In this document: piece by piece, positions 8,235 through 16,820 of the stretch
How the letters are laid out: each line of letters starts with the position of its first letter
How positions within the stretch are numbered: the first letter of the stretch is position 1
Source: an uncultured Haliea sp.
GTDB taxonomy: Bacteria > Pseudomonadota > Gammaproteobacteria > Pseudomonadales > Halieaceae
Assembly (NCBI GenBank): GCA_913061145.1
Contig: CAJXUQ010000005.1
Location: forward strand, 62,001 to 126,000
Length of the DNA: 64,000 nt
Direction of reading: 5' to 3'
Program-made: the position numbers and the translations under genes
Notes under the pieces: model-generated
The model's input: only the letters and a program-made list of their open reading frames with translations
Told to the model about the DNA's origin: nothing
Databases searched by the model: none

Positions 8235-10581
8235 TCGCGCCCTCTCGTTCGGGCAGACTGAAGGCAACGACATAATCGCCCAGCGTGGTCTGCAAGTAGG
8301 CATGCCCACCGGCGGCTATCACGACATACTGCCTGCCGGTTTGCCTTGACACAAAACTCATCGGCGTAGCCTGCCCACCCGCCGGAAGGCGATGTCGCCA
8401 GAGCTCCTCACCGGTGTCCACATCGAAAGCACGCAGGTAATCATCCTGCGCCGCGGCGATAAAAATCAGTCCTCCCGCCGTTATGATGGAACCACCCTGC
8501 GCAAACGCCCCGGGCAACGGAATACCCAGGGGCGCGTGGTCACGGGTCGTGCCCAGCGGGCGCTGCCAGAGCAGCTTGCGGTCTTGCAGGTCGATCACGG
8601 CGAGCCTGCCCCAGGGCGGTGCGTTACAGGGCAGCCCCAGGGGCGACAGGAAAGGCCGTTCCGTGCGCACGGCAAAAGGTGTACCCAGTTGGGGAGAAAC
8701 AGGCACGCCGTTTGCGTCGAAACTGATGTGCTCACCCGCCGGCGCATCCTCCCGGCTCACGAGTTGCAACAACAGGGGCATATATGAAGAACTGACCGCC
8801 ATCAGGTGCCGTGACTCATCGACAGACACGCTGCCCCAGTTCATGACCCCATTGTTGCCGGGCCAGGAGAGGCTGCGATCCAGGCCCGGGGGTGTGAACT
8901 TGCCCTCGTAGCGCAACTGGCGAAAGGCGATGCGGCACCAGAGCTGGTCCAGCATCGAAACGCCCCACATGTCTTTTTCCGTCATCGGTGGCGGCGTCAG
9001 GCTGGGCATGCCCAGCGACGCTGGTTGCGTAGGGGAATAGCGCTCACCGGGCACCTTGCCCTGTGGAACCGGCTGCTCCTGCACCGCTGCCAGCGGCGTT
9101 CCGTCACGGCGGTCGAGCAGAAATATATCGCCCTGCTTGGTCGGCTGGATCAGGGCGGGAACGCGCTCGCCGGCGATCGGCAGGTCGACGAGCACCGGCT
9201 GGGAGGCGACGTCGTAGTCCCACAGGTCATGGTGCACGGTTTGAAAAGCCCAGCGCAGTGTTCCTGTCGTGGCCTCCAGCGCGACGACCGAACTCGAGTA
9301 ACGCTCCTGTGCCGCACTGCGTAGGCCGCCAAAATAATCGGGGGTGGCATTGCCCGTTGGAACATACACCAGCCCCAGGGCCTCGTCGGCACTGAACAGG
9401 CTCCAGGCGTTGGGGGAGCCGCGTGTGTAGTCGTCACCCGGCCGCCAGGGCCCGGCTTCTGCAGGGCGACCGGCATCCCACGTCCACAGCTGGCGACCAC
9501 TGGTCGCGGCGTAGCCGCGCACCACCCCGGGCGGCTCGTCCACAGACATGTTGTCCAGCACAAATCCGCCAACCACTGCCACGCCGTTTACCACAGCGGG
9601 CGGCGAGGTCACCAGATAATAGCCGGGCTTTACCTCTCCCAGTCCCTCGAGGAGTGAGATTTCACCGCCCTCACCGAAGTCTGTGCAGGGTGCACCGGTA
9701 TCGGCGTTCAGCGCTATCAGGCGGGCGTCCAGCGTGGCCATGAGAATACGCCGTGGGCACACGTCGCCTTCGCTCTCGTAGTAGGCGACGCCGCGACAGG
9801 CAAGCATGTAAATGCCGCTGGTATCAATGCCGGGATCGTACCGCCAACGCTCTGCCCCGGTTTCCGCCTCGAGCGCGATCACGATATTACGCGGCGAGCA
9901 GAAATACAGGCTGTCATGCACTTTCAACGGCGTTGCCTGAAAACTGTAGGCATTTTGCGCCTCGGGATACGCCGCGGGAAGATCACCGCTGCGATAGCTC
10001 CAGGCGACCTCCAGCTGCGCCACGTTGGCGCGTGTGATACCCGCAGCGGGCACATAGCGCGTACCGGCCTTGTTGCGACCATAATCGCGCCACTCGCCGG
10101 CATCATCCACAGCGTCTCCGATTTCCTCCGGAGCCGACGCGCTTGTCGTGGAGGGTCCCGGGGCGTCACTGGTCAGGAAGGCGGCACCCAGCACCGCGAT
10201 CAGGAATGCAAACGGCAGGATCCCCGCCCTGACGCCGAGACGGAAGCCCGCGTGCGCATCCCGGTGGGCTATGCCCCAGAATGCCAGCAGCAGGAGTCCG
10301 GCCATAGCGAGGGGGAAGCTCATGCGTGGCAGCAACAACCAGAAAGCAAGCCCGGTTTCCGCAAGAGCCCAAACCAGCGTTGCCAGGGTGGCGGCCATGT
10401 ACAGCCAGAATCCCAGTGGGTTACCGCGCCAGACCAGCAGCGCCACCGCAAGACTTACTGCGCCCCAGAGCATGTAAAACCACGACCCACCGAGACTGCC
10501 CAGGCGTATGCCCCCAACGACAAGCCAGCAGCCCGCTGCGAATAACAGCAGGCTCAGAGTCCTTAGAATGGCTTTGCGCAT
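8221..10581 (-). CDS. membrane-bound PQQ-dependent dehydrogenase, glucose/quinate/shikimate type
   Basis: A 786-aa quinoprotein. The ATG at 10581 is chosen (GAAGGA about 10 nt upstream); the open frame extends to 10737 but has no family-like sequence there. Residues 1-140 hold about five membrane segments (SLLLFAAGCWLVVGGIRL, WFYMLWGAVSLAVALL and others), followed by a periplasmic eight-bladed propeller beginning EWRDYGRNKAGTRYVPA. Family marks include HHDLWDYDVASQPVLVD, PTGNATPDYFGG and TAGGLIFIAAAQDDYLRAFD. Such enzymes oxidise alcohols or sugars in the periplasm and pass electrons to ubiquinone. No PQQ synthesis gene is in the window. Its position in the catabolic region suggests a hydrophobic alcohol substrate, which is inference. 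Confidence 0.88.
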   Translation of the reverse strand: MRKAILRTLSLLLFAAGCWLVVGGIRLGSLGGSWFYMLWGAVSLAVALLVWRGNPLGFWLYMAATLATLVWALAETGLAFWLLLPRMSFPLAMAGLLLLAFWGIAHRDAHAGFRLGVRAGILPFAFLIAVLGAAFLTSDAPGPSTTSASAPEEIGDAVDDAGEWRDYGRNKAGTRYVPAAGITRANVAQLEVAWSYRSGDLPAAYPEAQNAYSFQATPLKVHDSLYFCSPRNIVIALEAETGAERWRYDPGIDTSGIYMLACRGVAYYESEGDVCPRRILMATLDARLIALNADTGAPCTDFGEGGEISLLEGLGEVKPGYYLVTSPPAVVNGVAVVGGFVLDNMSVDEPPGVVRGYAATSGRQLWTWDAGRPAEAGPWRPGDDYTRGSPNAWSLFSADEALGLVYVPTGNATPDYFGGLRSAAQERYSSSVVALEATTGTLRWAFQTVHHDLWDYDVASQPVLVDLPIAGERVPALIQPTKQGDIFLLDRRDGTPLAAVQEQPVPQGKVPGERYSPTQPASLGMPSLTPPPMTEKDMWGVSMLDQLWCRIAFRQLRYEGKFTPPGLDRSLSWPGNNGVMNWGSVSVDESRHLMAVSSSYMPLLLQLVSREDAPAGEHISFDANGVPVSPQLGTPFAVRTERPFLSPLGLPCNAPPWGRLAVIDLQDRKLLWQRPLGTTRDHAPLGIPLPGAFAQGGSIITAGGLIFIAAAQDDYLRAFDVDTGEELWRHRLPAGGQATPMSFVSRQTGRQYVVIAAGGHAYLQTTLGDYVVAFSLPEREGATHRP

Positions 10582-10802
10582 CACATCATGATCCTTCGGG
10601 TACGTTCCTCGGCAGCAGTCAGCACAGTAGCGAATTAGCCGTTTTGTCCACCTCATGCATTTGCAGGAGTGCCGGCATGAGTACCGTGTGCGGATTGAAC
10701 CTGCGGGCGTATTTTCTGCTAGCATCCCGAACATCAATTGCCGCGTGCGACGCCGCTGCGGCAGGCGACCATTTCAACGCTGTTGACTGCAGGCTACCCC
10801 TG
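10582..10802. other. divergent intergenic region between PQQ dehydrogenase and LuxR-type gene
   Basis: 221 bp that must carry both promoters. No clear consensus pair is visible. TGGACA and TACTGT occur 15 bp apart on the reverse strand. AGGAG stands before an in-frame ATG at 10677, an alternative start for the rightward gene. Confidence 0.3.
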
Positions 10803-11954
10803 ATGCCGCATGTACCCGATCACACACAAGCGCCTGCTGGCGAACGGGCACTGTCCCTGGGGCAATACGCGTCGCTGGTCGCGGCGCTCTATCGCGGCCG
10901 CTTTCAGGCCGAGCCGTGGCAGGACTTCCTGAGCGAGCTGCGCGCACTGTGTCAGCCCTGCCTGACAGTGATCGGACTCCGGCTGCCAACGCCGGGGGAT
11001 GCCGGGATTGCGTACGTGGGTGGAGCGAACTATTCACCGCAGGATCTCATGAACTTCGCCAACAACTATTCCGCGCTGGCGCCGCTGGTCGACCTGCCGG
11101 ACGGAGACACCGTCGCACTGGATGACCTGATCCCCCGGTCGCAGCTGCGCCGGACCATGTACTACAACGCCTTCATGAAACCCTTTGACCAGGAGCAGAT
11201 CATCGGCTTCGATATCCAGCGCAGCGGCCAGGTGGCACTGTTCGTTCGCCTGATTCGTGGACACGGCGCACCGGACTTCGGGGCGCGGGAGCGCGACATT
11301 CTGGAGCTTCTCAAACCACAGTTCCGTGAACTTGCGGTCTGGCTGGAGAACGGCCGCAGCCTCGCCCGCGAACACACGCTACATGAACAGGCTTTTACCA
11401 GCCTGGCACTGGGAACCGTCATGCTTGATGCCGGGCTCCGTATCGTTCACATGAACAGCGTTGCCGAGCAACTACTGAAGGACAACACCAGCATTGCGCG
11501 GGTGGCCGGCAAGCTGCGCGTCATGCACCACCGGGAGCACCAGCAACTGCAACAGGCCGTAGCGCAGCTGCTCACCGACAGCACGCAGGCCGTGCCGCAC
11601 GTAATACCGGTGGAGCGGGAAACGGGTCGGTCGCCGCTGTTCCTCACCCTGCGCCGGCTGGCGCAAGAGGACAGCCTGGATGATATTCAGCACGCGGCGC
11701 TGTACATGACAGACCCCGAGCTGCGCCAGATCGATCAAACGCCACTGGTGATGGACGCATTCGGGCTCACACCGCAGGAAGCACGGCTGGTCATCGCGCT
11801 GGCCAACGGCGGTACGCTGGAGGGCTTTGCCAGTGATACAGGCATCAGCAAAAACACCGCGAGAACGCATCTGTATGCGAGCTTCCGCAAGGTCGGTGTG
11901 ACGCAACAGTCATCCCTGGTGAGTCATGTGATCCGCGCGATCTATGGCTTGTAA
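10803..11954 (+). CDS. LuxR-type helix-turn-helix transcriptional regulator
   Basis: A 383-aa regulator, the intact paralogue of the frameshifted gene at 1456-2585. The start is placed at ATG 10803 (MPHVPDHTQAP), since similarity to the paralogue begins shortly after; an ATG at 10677 with AGGAG would add 42 residues of unlikely sequence. The first ~180 residues are an unassigned sensory region. A PAS-like stretch follows (SLALGTVMLDAGLRIVHMNS), then a C-terminal LuxR/GerE domain from FGLTPQEARLVIALANGG through GISKNTARTHLYASFRKVGV. There is no receiver domain and no recognisable acyl-homoserine-lactone domain. It is divergent from the PQQ dehydrogenase, which it may control. Confidence 0.82.
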   Translation: MPHVPDHTQAPAGERALSLGQYASLVAALYRGRFQAEPWQDFLSELRALCQPCLTVIGLRLPTPGDAGIAYVGGANYSPQDLMNFANNYSALAPLVDLPDGDTVALDDLIPRSQLRRTMYYNAFMKPFDQEQIIGFDIQRSGQVALFVRLIRGHGAPDFGARERDILELLKPQFRELAVWLENGRSLAREHTLHEQAFTSLALGTVMLDAGLRIVHMNSVAEQLLKDNTSIARVAGKLRVMHHREHQQLQQAVAQLLTDSTQAVPHVIPVERETGRSPLFLTLRRLAQEDSLDDIQHAALYMTDPELRQIDQTPLVMDAFGLTPQEARLVIALANGGTLEGFASDTGISKNTARTHLYASFRKVGVTQQSSLVSHVIRAIYGL

Positions 11955-11978
11955 AGGGCGGGTCCGGGGTGGATGCCC

Positions 11979-11994
11979 GATGCGGGGCCGCATC
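11979..11994 (+). terminator. short hairpin after the LuxR-type gene
   Basis: GATGCGG and CCGCATC (11979-11985, 11988-11994) with a 2-nt centre, about 25 bp past the stop. No T run follows, so it is a weak terminator candidate. Confidence 0.3.
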
Positions 11995-12087
11995 CAGCCA
12001 TGCCGCTCATGAATATGCATGATGTCTTTTCCCCGCCCAGGGCACACCCTTGTCGGCTGCCGTTCTACAACAAACAGGAGACAACCC

Positions 12088-12873
12088 ATGTATCAGGATC
12101 TACAGGGCAAGGTGGCCGTGATCACCGGCGCGGGCAGCGGCATCGGTCGCGCCACCGCGCAGCGGCTCAGCAGTGAGGGCTGCTGGCTGGTACTCAATGA
12201 TGTGAGTGAAGAACAGGCGGCAGCGACACGCGCCACGCTGAACACGCCCGACCGGTCAGTCATTCTGACGGGTGACATCGGCGATTCAGCCACCGCGGAG
12301 CGTCTCGCCACACTTGCGGTCGAAGCGGGTGGAGGACTGCATATCTGGGTCAACAATGCCGCCCGGTCGCTGTTTGGCCCGGTTGTGGACTGCAGCAACG
12401 AGGATTGGGAGAGCGTCTTCCGCGTCACGCTGGATGGCGCCTTCTACGGTGTTCGCAGCGCCGTATCCGTTATGCGCCACAACCCGGGCCCGCAGCGCGG
12501 GGCGATTATCAACATCGCCTCCGGCGCCGCGCTGGCCGGCGAGGAGGGTCTGGGAGCTTACGGTGCGGCGAAGGCCGCGCTGGTAAATCTCACCCGCACC
12601 ACGGCAGTGGAGAACGCGCGCGCCGGCATCCGCTGTAACGTGATTCTGCCGGGCCCCATCGCGACGCCGCCGATGGTTGCCGCAGCGGAGCAGTCCCCGG
12701 GCGGGGTCGAGGCATGGGCCGCGCAAACGGTTCCCGGGCGCCTCGGCGAACCGGAAGAGATCGCCAACGCAATCTGCTTCCTCGCCTCGAGGCAGGCCGA
12801 CTACATCAACGGCGCTCTGCTCTGTGTCGACGGCGGCGTCTCGGCGCGCACGAATTCGCCGCGATTCAACTGA
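12088..12873 (+). CDS. SDR family oxidoreductase, 3-oxoacyl-ACP reductase-like
   Basis: A 261-aa classical SDR. ATG 12088 is chosen because AGGAG lies 8 nt upstream and MYQDLQGKVAVITGAGSGIG starts the family fold at once. The motifs are complete: TGAGSGIG, NNAA, serine in NIASGAA, and the YGAAK pair. The C-terminal region GRLGEPEEIANAICFLAS...CVDGG is typical of FabG-like members with broad substrates. The acidic residue in LNDVSEE hints at NAD preference. It converges on the split transketolase genes. The role in the neighbouring catabolic set is likely but the substrate is unknown. Confidence 0.87.
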   Translation: MYQDLQGKVAVITGAGSGIGRATAQRLSSEGCWLVLNDVSEEQAAATRATLNTPDRSVILTGDIGDSATAERLATLAVEAGGGLHIWVNNAARSLFGPVVDCSNEDWESVFRVTLDGAFYGVRSAVSVMRHNPGPQRGAIINIASGAALAGEEGLGAYGAAKAALVNLTRTTAVENARAGIRCNVILPGPIATPPMVAAAEQSPGGVEAWAAQTVPGRLGEPEEIANAICFLASRQADYINGALLCVDGGVSARTNSPRFN

Positions 12874-12891
12874 CGCTGGCGCGGGGCGCAG

Positions 12892-13872
12892 CTAGCGCTT
12901 GCCGCTCACCAGGGAACGCATGCGTTGAGCTGTTTCCTCAATCGTGAGCCCATAGTGTGCGTACAGCTGTTCCGGCATGCCCACCGTAAGCGTCTCATCC
13001 GGCAGGCCGTGAATGGCGAACGCCACCGCCAGTCCGTTGCGGGCCAGCACCTCGCCCACCGCACTGCCCAAGCCGCCGGTGACCAGGTGTTCTTCCACGG
13101 TCAGAATCGCACCGGTCGCACGCGCGGCCTCCACAATCGCCGCCTCATCGAGGGGTTTCAAACTGTAGGCGTCCAGTACGCGAATCGACAGGCCCTCCTG
13201 GGCGAGGAGCGCCGCGGCACCGGCAGCCAGCTGCGCGCCCAGACCGGTGCCTACGATTGTTCCGTCAACACCGTCGCGCAAGCGCCCAAAGCGTCCCACC
13301 GTAATCTCCGGGGGGGCGTCATACACCGGATGTATATTGGCGTCGGTCAGCCTGATGAACACCGGGCCCGGTACCTGCTCGGACGCCGACAGCATTGCTG
13401 TCGCGGCGTTGTCGTCGGCTGGCGCGAGCACCGTGAGGCCGGGAATGGCCCGGGTAATCGCGATGTCCTCCACTGCGTGATGTGTGGTGCCGAAAAAGCC
13501 CATGGCAAGGCCACTCCAGGCCGACAGAATGCGCACCGGAACTTGAGAGAACGCAAGGTCGGTACGGATTTGCTCGGCGCACTTCAGCGCGCCAAAGGCA
13601 CCCATTTGCAGGACAAACACCTTATAACCATAGGTCGCCATACCCGCCGCCATGGACATGGCATTGCATTCCGCAATGCCGGCGTCGATAAAGCGCTCCG
13701 GAAACTGCTGAACAAAGGCGCCGGTAACCGGGCCGGCACCAAGATCTGGCGAAATCAGCAGCACGTCCTCGTTCTGCTCCCCGTAGCGACGAAACGCCTC
13801 ACCCAGATTGCCGACGTAGCTGCTTTCCACCGCACCGGCATTGAAGCTGAAAGGATCACTCATGGTGCTCAT
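12892..13872 (-). CDS. transketolase C-terminal subunit (pyrimidine-binding and C-terminal domains)
   Basis: A 326-aa protein covering the second half of a transketolase. ATG 13872 (MSTMSDPFSFNAG) overlaps the stop of the N-terminal half by four bases (ATGA), so the two are translationally coupled. The pyrimidine-domain signature is clear: DLGAGPVTGAFVQQFPERFIDAGIAECN, with the glutamate that activates thiamine diphosphate, then AAGMATYGYKVFV. FGTTHHAVEDIAI carries the His pair. The rest (TVEEHLVTGGLGSAVGEVL) is the C-terminal domain. Split transketolases like this occur in specialised sugar or acyloin pathways as well as 1-deoxyxylulose-like chemistry, so the donor and acceptor are not known. 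Confidence 0.88.
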   Translation of the reverse strand: MSTMSDPFSFNAGAVESSYVGNLGEAFRRYGEQNEDVLLISPDLGAGPVTGAFVQQFPERFIDAGIAECNAMSMAAGMATYGYKVFVLQMGAFGALKCAEQIRTDLAFSQVPVRILSAWSGLAMGFFGTTHHAVEDIAITRAIPGLTVLAPADDNAATAMLSASEQVPGPVFIRLTDANIHPVYDAPPEITVGRFGRLRDGVDGTIVGTGLGAQLAAGAAALLAQEGLSIRVLDAYSLKPLDEAAIVEAARATGAILTVEEHLVTGGLGSAVGEVLARNGLAVAFAIHGLPDETLTVGMPEQLYAHYGLTIEETAQRMRSLVSGKR

Positions 13873-14747
13873 TGTCTTGCCTCCCTGATTTCGCGCCGAG
13901 CCTGCTCCAAATCCGCGCCATTCAGGGCCCCGAGGTGCCATTCGCGCGGAGACGCCTCCATAAACGAAATTCCCTTGCCTTTCAGCGTGCGGGCCACAAC
14001 ACATACCGGTTGGTCAGTAACGCGCATCGCTCCCTCGAAGGCCTGCATCAAGGCCCCGGAATCGTGTCCGTCCACTTCAATGCTGTGCCAGCCAAAGCTG
14101 GAAAAGCGCTCCGCCAGGGGCTCGATGCCCATAACAGACTCGGTGGGGCCGTCGGCACAGGAGCCGTTGGCATCCACGATTGCCACCAGGTTCCCGACCT
14201 TGTAGTGTGCCGCGGCCATGGCCGCTTCCCACACCTGGCCTTCGTGAATCTCGCCATCACCCAACAGCACGTAGATACGGTGGTCCTTCCCGCGGCGCCG
14301 CGCGGCCAGTGCCATGCCCAGACCCACGGAGAGGTTGTGGCCCAGCGACCCCGAACTGAAGTCGACGCCGGGTGCACGGTGCATGTCGGGATGATCCGTG
14401 AGCTTGCTGTCCAATTGACCGAAGGTTCGCAACCATGTCTGCGGAAAGAACTCCAGTTCGGCAAACAGCGGCCACAGCGCGACGGCCACATGGCCTTTGC
14501 CAAGCAGAAAACGATCGCGGTCGTCCCAACCCGGCTCTCCCCTGCGCAAGCGCAGCACATGGTGATAGAGAGTGACCAGTATCTCCGCACAGGACAGGCT
14601 GCTGGAATAATGGCCCATCGGGGCGTGACTGATGACGTCCAGTATGTCGAGGCGCAGCTGCCTGGCCCTGTCCTGGAGCGCATCCGCCGTCACCGGCCTC
14701 AAGCGAGGCAATACATCGCGCGCGCCGCGGGTCTCCGCGGAGGACAT
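13869..14747 (-). CDS. transketolase N-terminal subunit (thiamine diphosphate-binding domain)
   Basis: A 292-aa first half of a transketolase. ATG 14747 (MSSAETRGARDVL) is chosen; the open frame continues to 15119 but that part overlaps the divergent TetR gene and lacks similarity. Residues from about 25 hold the family pattern: ISHAPMGHYSSSLSCAEILV, GKGHVAVALWPL, GSLGHNLSVGLGMALAA, and the thiamine-diphosphate/Mg motif LLGDGEIHEGQVWEA ending in DANGSCADGPTE. It forms an enzyme with the product of 12892-13872. It is divergent from the TetR gene across a palindrome-rich region, so TetR control is likely. Confidence 0.9.
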   Translation of the reverse strand: MSSAETRGARDVLPRLRPVTADALQDRARQLRLDILDVISHAPMGHYSSSLSCAEILVTLYHHVLRLRRGEPGWDDRDRFLLGKGHVAVALWPLFAELEFFPQTWLRTFGQLDSKLTDHPDMHRAPGVDFSSGSLGHNLSVGLGMALAARRRGKDHRIYVLLGDGEIHEGQVWEAAMAAAHYKVGNLVAIVDANGSCADGPTESVMGIEPLAERFSSFGWHSIEVDGHDSGALMQAFEGAMRVTDQPVCVVARTLKGKGISFMEASPREWHLGALNGADLEQARREIREARQ

Positions 14748-14985
14748 ATCTCTACTCTGTGTCACAACAGTCTCCCTGAGTAAATCGCAAGCTGGCCTAT
14801 CCGTGCTGGAATGCAGCACGTCAAAAATTGCTATTATCGCCGAGCGTATAGAAAAAAAACGCGCAGTAACTCCTGCGTATGTACTAGTACCCTGCGCCGA
14901 ATCGAGATTATTTTTATGGGCCATCTGGCTTGCATAAAGCGGCGAAGTGGCGCAAACTCCACAGCACTGAGGAAAAACAACGTCC
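14748..14985. promoter_or_regulatory. divergent control region between split transketolase and TetR operon
   Basis: 238 bp, AT-richer than flanking genes. It contains CGTGCTG-N5-CAGCACG (14802-14820, perfect arms), the 10-bp palindrome GTACTAGTAC (14881-14890), and CGCAG-N6-CTGCG (14862-14877). Any of these could bind the TetR protein and silence both directions. Confidence 0.5.
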
Positions 14986-15588
14986 ATGCCCAAGAAAGTC
15001 GACCATGAACAACGCAGAGCCATGATTGCCTCAGCCGCCGCGCGCTGTATCGCGGAGCAGGGCCTGCAAGGCACCACAATGCGCGCCATTGCACAGTCCT
15101 CGGGGGTGTCCAAAGGCATTGTTGAACACTACTTTGCCGACAAGGACGCCGTCATCGCGGCAGCACTGGAACAGATGAACGCCCGTTACATGCGCCGCGA
15201 ACACCGGCTTACCGCAGGGCGCACCGGCCTGGATGCCCTGCGCGCGCGTCTCAACGCCGTTTTGCCACTGAACACGGAGTCCCGCGAGGAGTGGAAAATC
15301 CGTCTGTGTTTCTGGAGTGTTGCAGCGATCGAACCGCAGCACCGGCGCGAGCAACAGAAGCGTCTGGCGCTGACCCGCAAACGCTATCATGGCGACCTGG
15401 AAACAGCGCTGGAGAGCGGTGAAATTCATGCCGGGGCGGATCTGGCGCGGATTGCCGGAGATCTCACGGTGTTTATGGCCGGGGCCTGCTGCGGTGCCTT
15501 GCTGGATTCCCGGTATTACTCGGCGCGTCACCTCCGCGAACTCATAGAACGCACCTTGCACAACCTGACCCGGGAGGACATCGCATGA
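14986..15588 (+). CDS. TetR-family transcriptional regulator
   Basis: A 200-aa repressor-type protein. Residues about 8-55 are the TetR helix-turn-helix (RRAMIASAAARCIAEQG, then TTMRAIAQSSGVSKGIVEHYFADKD). The remainder is a helical ligand-binding domain (RLCFWSVAAIEPQHRREQ) similar in outline to BetI-like members with a TetR C-terminal domain. Its TGA overlaps the ATG of the DUF1214 gene by four bases (ATGA), so it heads the rightward operon. The divergent transketolase promoter and the palindromes between them fit autoregulation. The spacing from GAGGA to the ATG is long, about 13 nt. The inducer is unknown. Confidence 0.9.
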   Translation: MPKKVDHEQRRAMIASAAARCIAEQGLQGTTMRAIAQSSGVSKGIVEHYFADKDAVIAAALEQMNARYMRREHRLTAGRTGLDALRARLNAVLPLNTESREEWKIRLCFWSVAAIEPQHRREQQKRLALTRKRYHGDLETALESGEIHAGADLARIAGDLTVFMAGACCGALLDSRYYSARHLRELIERTLHNLTREDIA

Positions 15589-16781
15589 GCAACGAGAATC
15601 GACGCAGCGAAGATCAGAGACTCACCCGTGCCTGGGATCAATTTTGCGACCAGCTGAAATCCGCGGGGCGACTACCGTTCAGCGAGGGTGTGCCCAGCGG
15701 CGATTTGAGTCGCGCCGCAGGCTTTCGCTGTCTGGCGCAGAATATTGGCCTGGGCATGCAGTTCTTCCTGGAAAATGACGACCCACTGCATCCGGAGCTC
15801 CTGCATTACTTCGATCCCATTCGCAAGCAGGGTGGTGACAACCCCGACGCCGTGTATGTCGGTGGCCCGATAAACGGCACCGACACCTACCGGATTCACG
15901 GCAACCGCGGCAGCGCGCGCTATTTTGCGGTCACCGCGGTAGAGCACGGCAATACCCCCTGGGGCGGAGCCGCTGCACACACGCTGTTCGGCCAGGATCT
16001 GGAGGTTGCCGAGGACGGCAGCTTCGAACTGATCTGCAGCCCCGACCCACACCCGGGCAACTGGCTGCAAACCTCCCCCAACACGTTCCGCGTTACCTTC
16101 CGTCAATTCTTCGCGGACTGGGAGAACGAGCGGCCAATGCACGCCAGCATCGACCGTATCAGCGGAGCGCCCGCACCCGCGCCGGTGATGGATACCGCGC
16201 GGCTGGAACGGGGCCTGGCCGCGGTGTCGCAGTGGGTAGGCGATTCCCTGGCCTACTGGGCCGACATGATCGAGCGCTGGAAAGCGCGCCCCAACACCTT
16301 TTTGTCCTATCGCCAGCTCGACGATAACGCAATCGACGCAACCCCCGGCGGCGAACCCTTGATCGCCTACTGGCAACTGCCGGCAGACGAGGCGCTGGTT
16401 ATCCGCGTGAAGCCGCCCAGGGCGCACTACTGGGCGGTGGAGTTCGGCAACTACTGGTGGTGCTCCATGGATTACCGCAGCGTGCTCAGCAACACCAACT
16501 GCCACTACGCGCAATTACAGGATGACGGCGAGCTGATTCTCGTCATCGCTCACGTCGATACAGGTCACGCCAACTGGCTGGACCCCGCCGGCTTCAACGA
16601 GGGTTACGTCACAGTGCGCTGGATGCAGGCCGACCACTACCCAACGCCGCAGGCCCAGCAGGTGAAGCTGAGTGAGCTCGACGCCCTGCTGCCGGCCGAC
16701 GTCCGGCGCGTGGATGCCGCGGGCCGGGCTGCCCAGATCGCCGCACGTCGCCGCGGTGTGATCCAGCGTTTCGGGGTTTGA
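15585..16781 (+). CDS. DUF1214 domain-containing protein
   Basis: A 398-aa protein. The C-terminal ~120 residues match the DUF1214 pattern (FLSYRQLDD, then IAYWQLPADEALVIRVKPP, YWAVEFGNYWW and HANWLDPAGFNEGYVTVRW). The N-terminal half is conserved only in outline, with GGDNPDAVYVGGPINGTDTY. There is no signal peptide or membrane segment. Start is coupled to the TetR stop. Proteins of this type are frequent in catabolic clusters of steroid/terpenoid degraders and mycobacteria, but their reaction is unestablished to my knowledge. It is followed by the SDR at 16821 after 39 bp. Confidence 0.78.
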   Translation: MSNENRRSEDQRLTRAWDQFCDQLKSAGRLPFSEGVPSGDLSRAAGFRCLAQNIGLGMQFFLENDDPLHPELLHYFDPIRKQGGDNPDAVYVGGPINGTDTYRIHGNRGSARYFAVTAVEHGNTPWGGAAAHTLFGQDLEVAEDGSFELICSPDPHPGNWLQTSPNTFRVTFRQFFADWENERPMHASIDRISGAPAPAPVMDTARLERGLAAVSQWVGDSLAYWADMIERWKARPNTFLSYRQLDDNAIDATPGGEPLIAYWQLPADEALVIRVKPPRAHYWAVEFGNYWWCSMDYRSVLSNTNCHYAQLQDDGELILVIAHVDTGHANWLDPAGFNEGYVTVRWMQADHYPTPQAQQVKLSELDALLPADVRRVDAAGRAAQIAARRRGVIQRFGV

Positions 16782-16820
16782 GTCACAGACCACAATCATG
16801 ATTAACGAGAGGACAAGATC

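Noticed and set aside
12925-14205. 426-codon plus-strand frame
   Set aside because: Antisense of the transketolase halves; no domain evidence.
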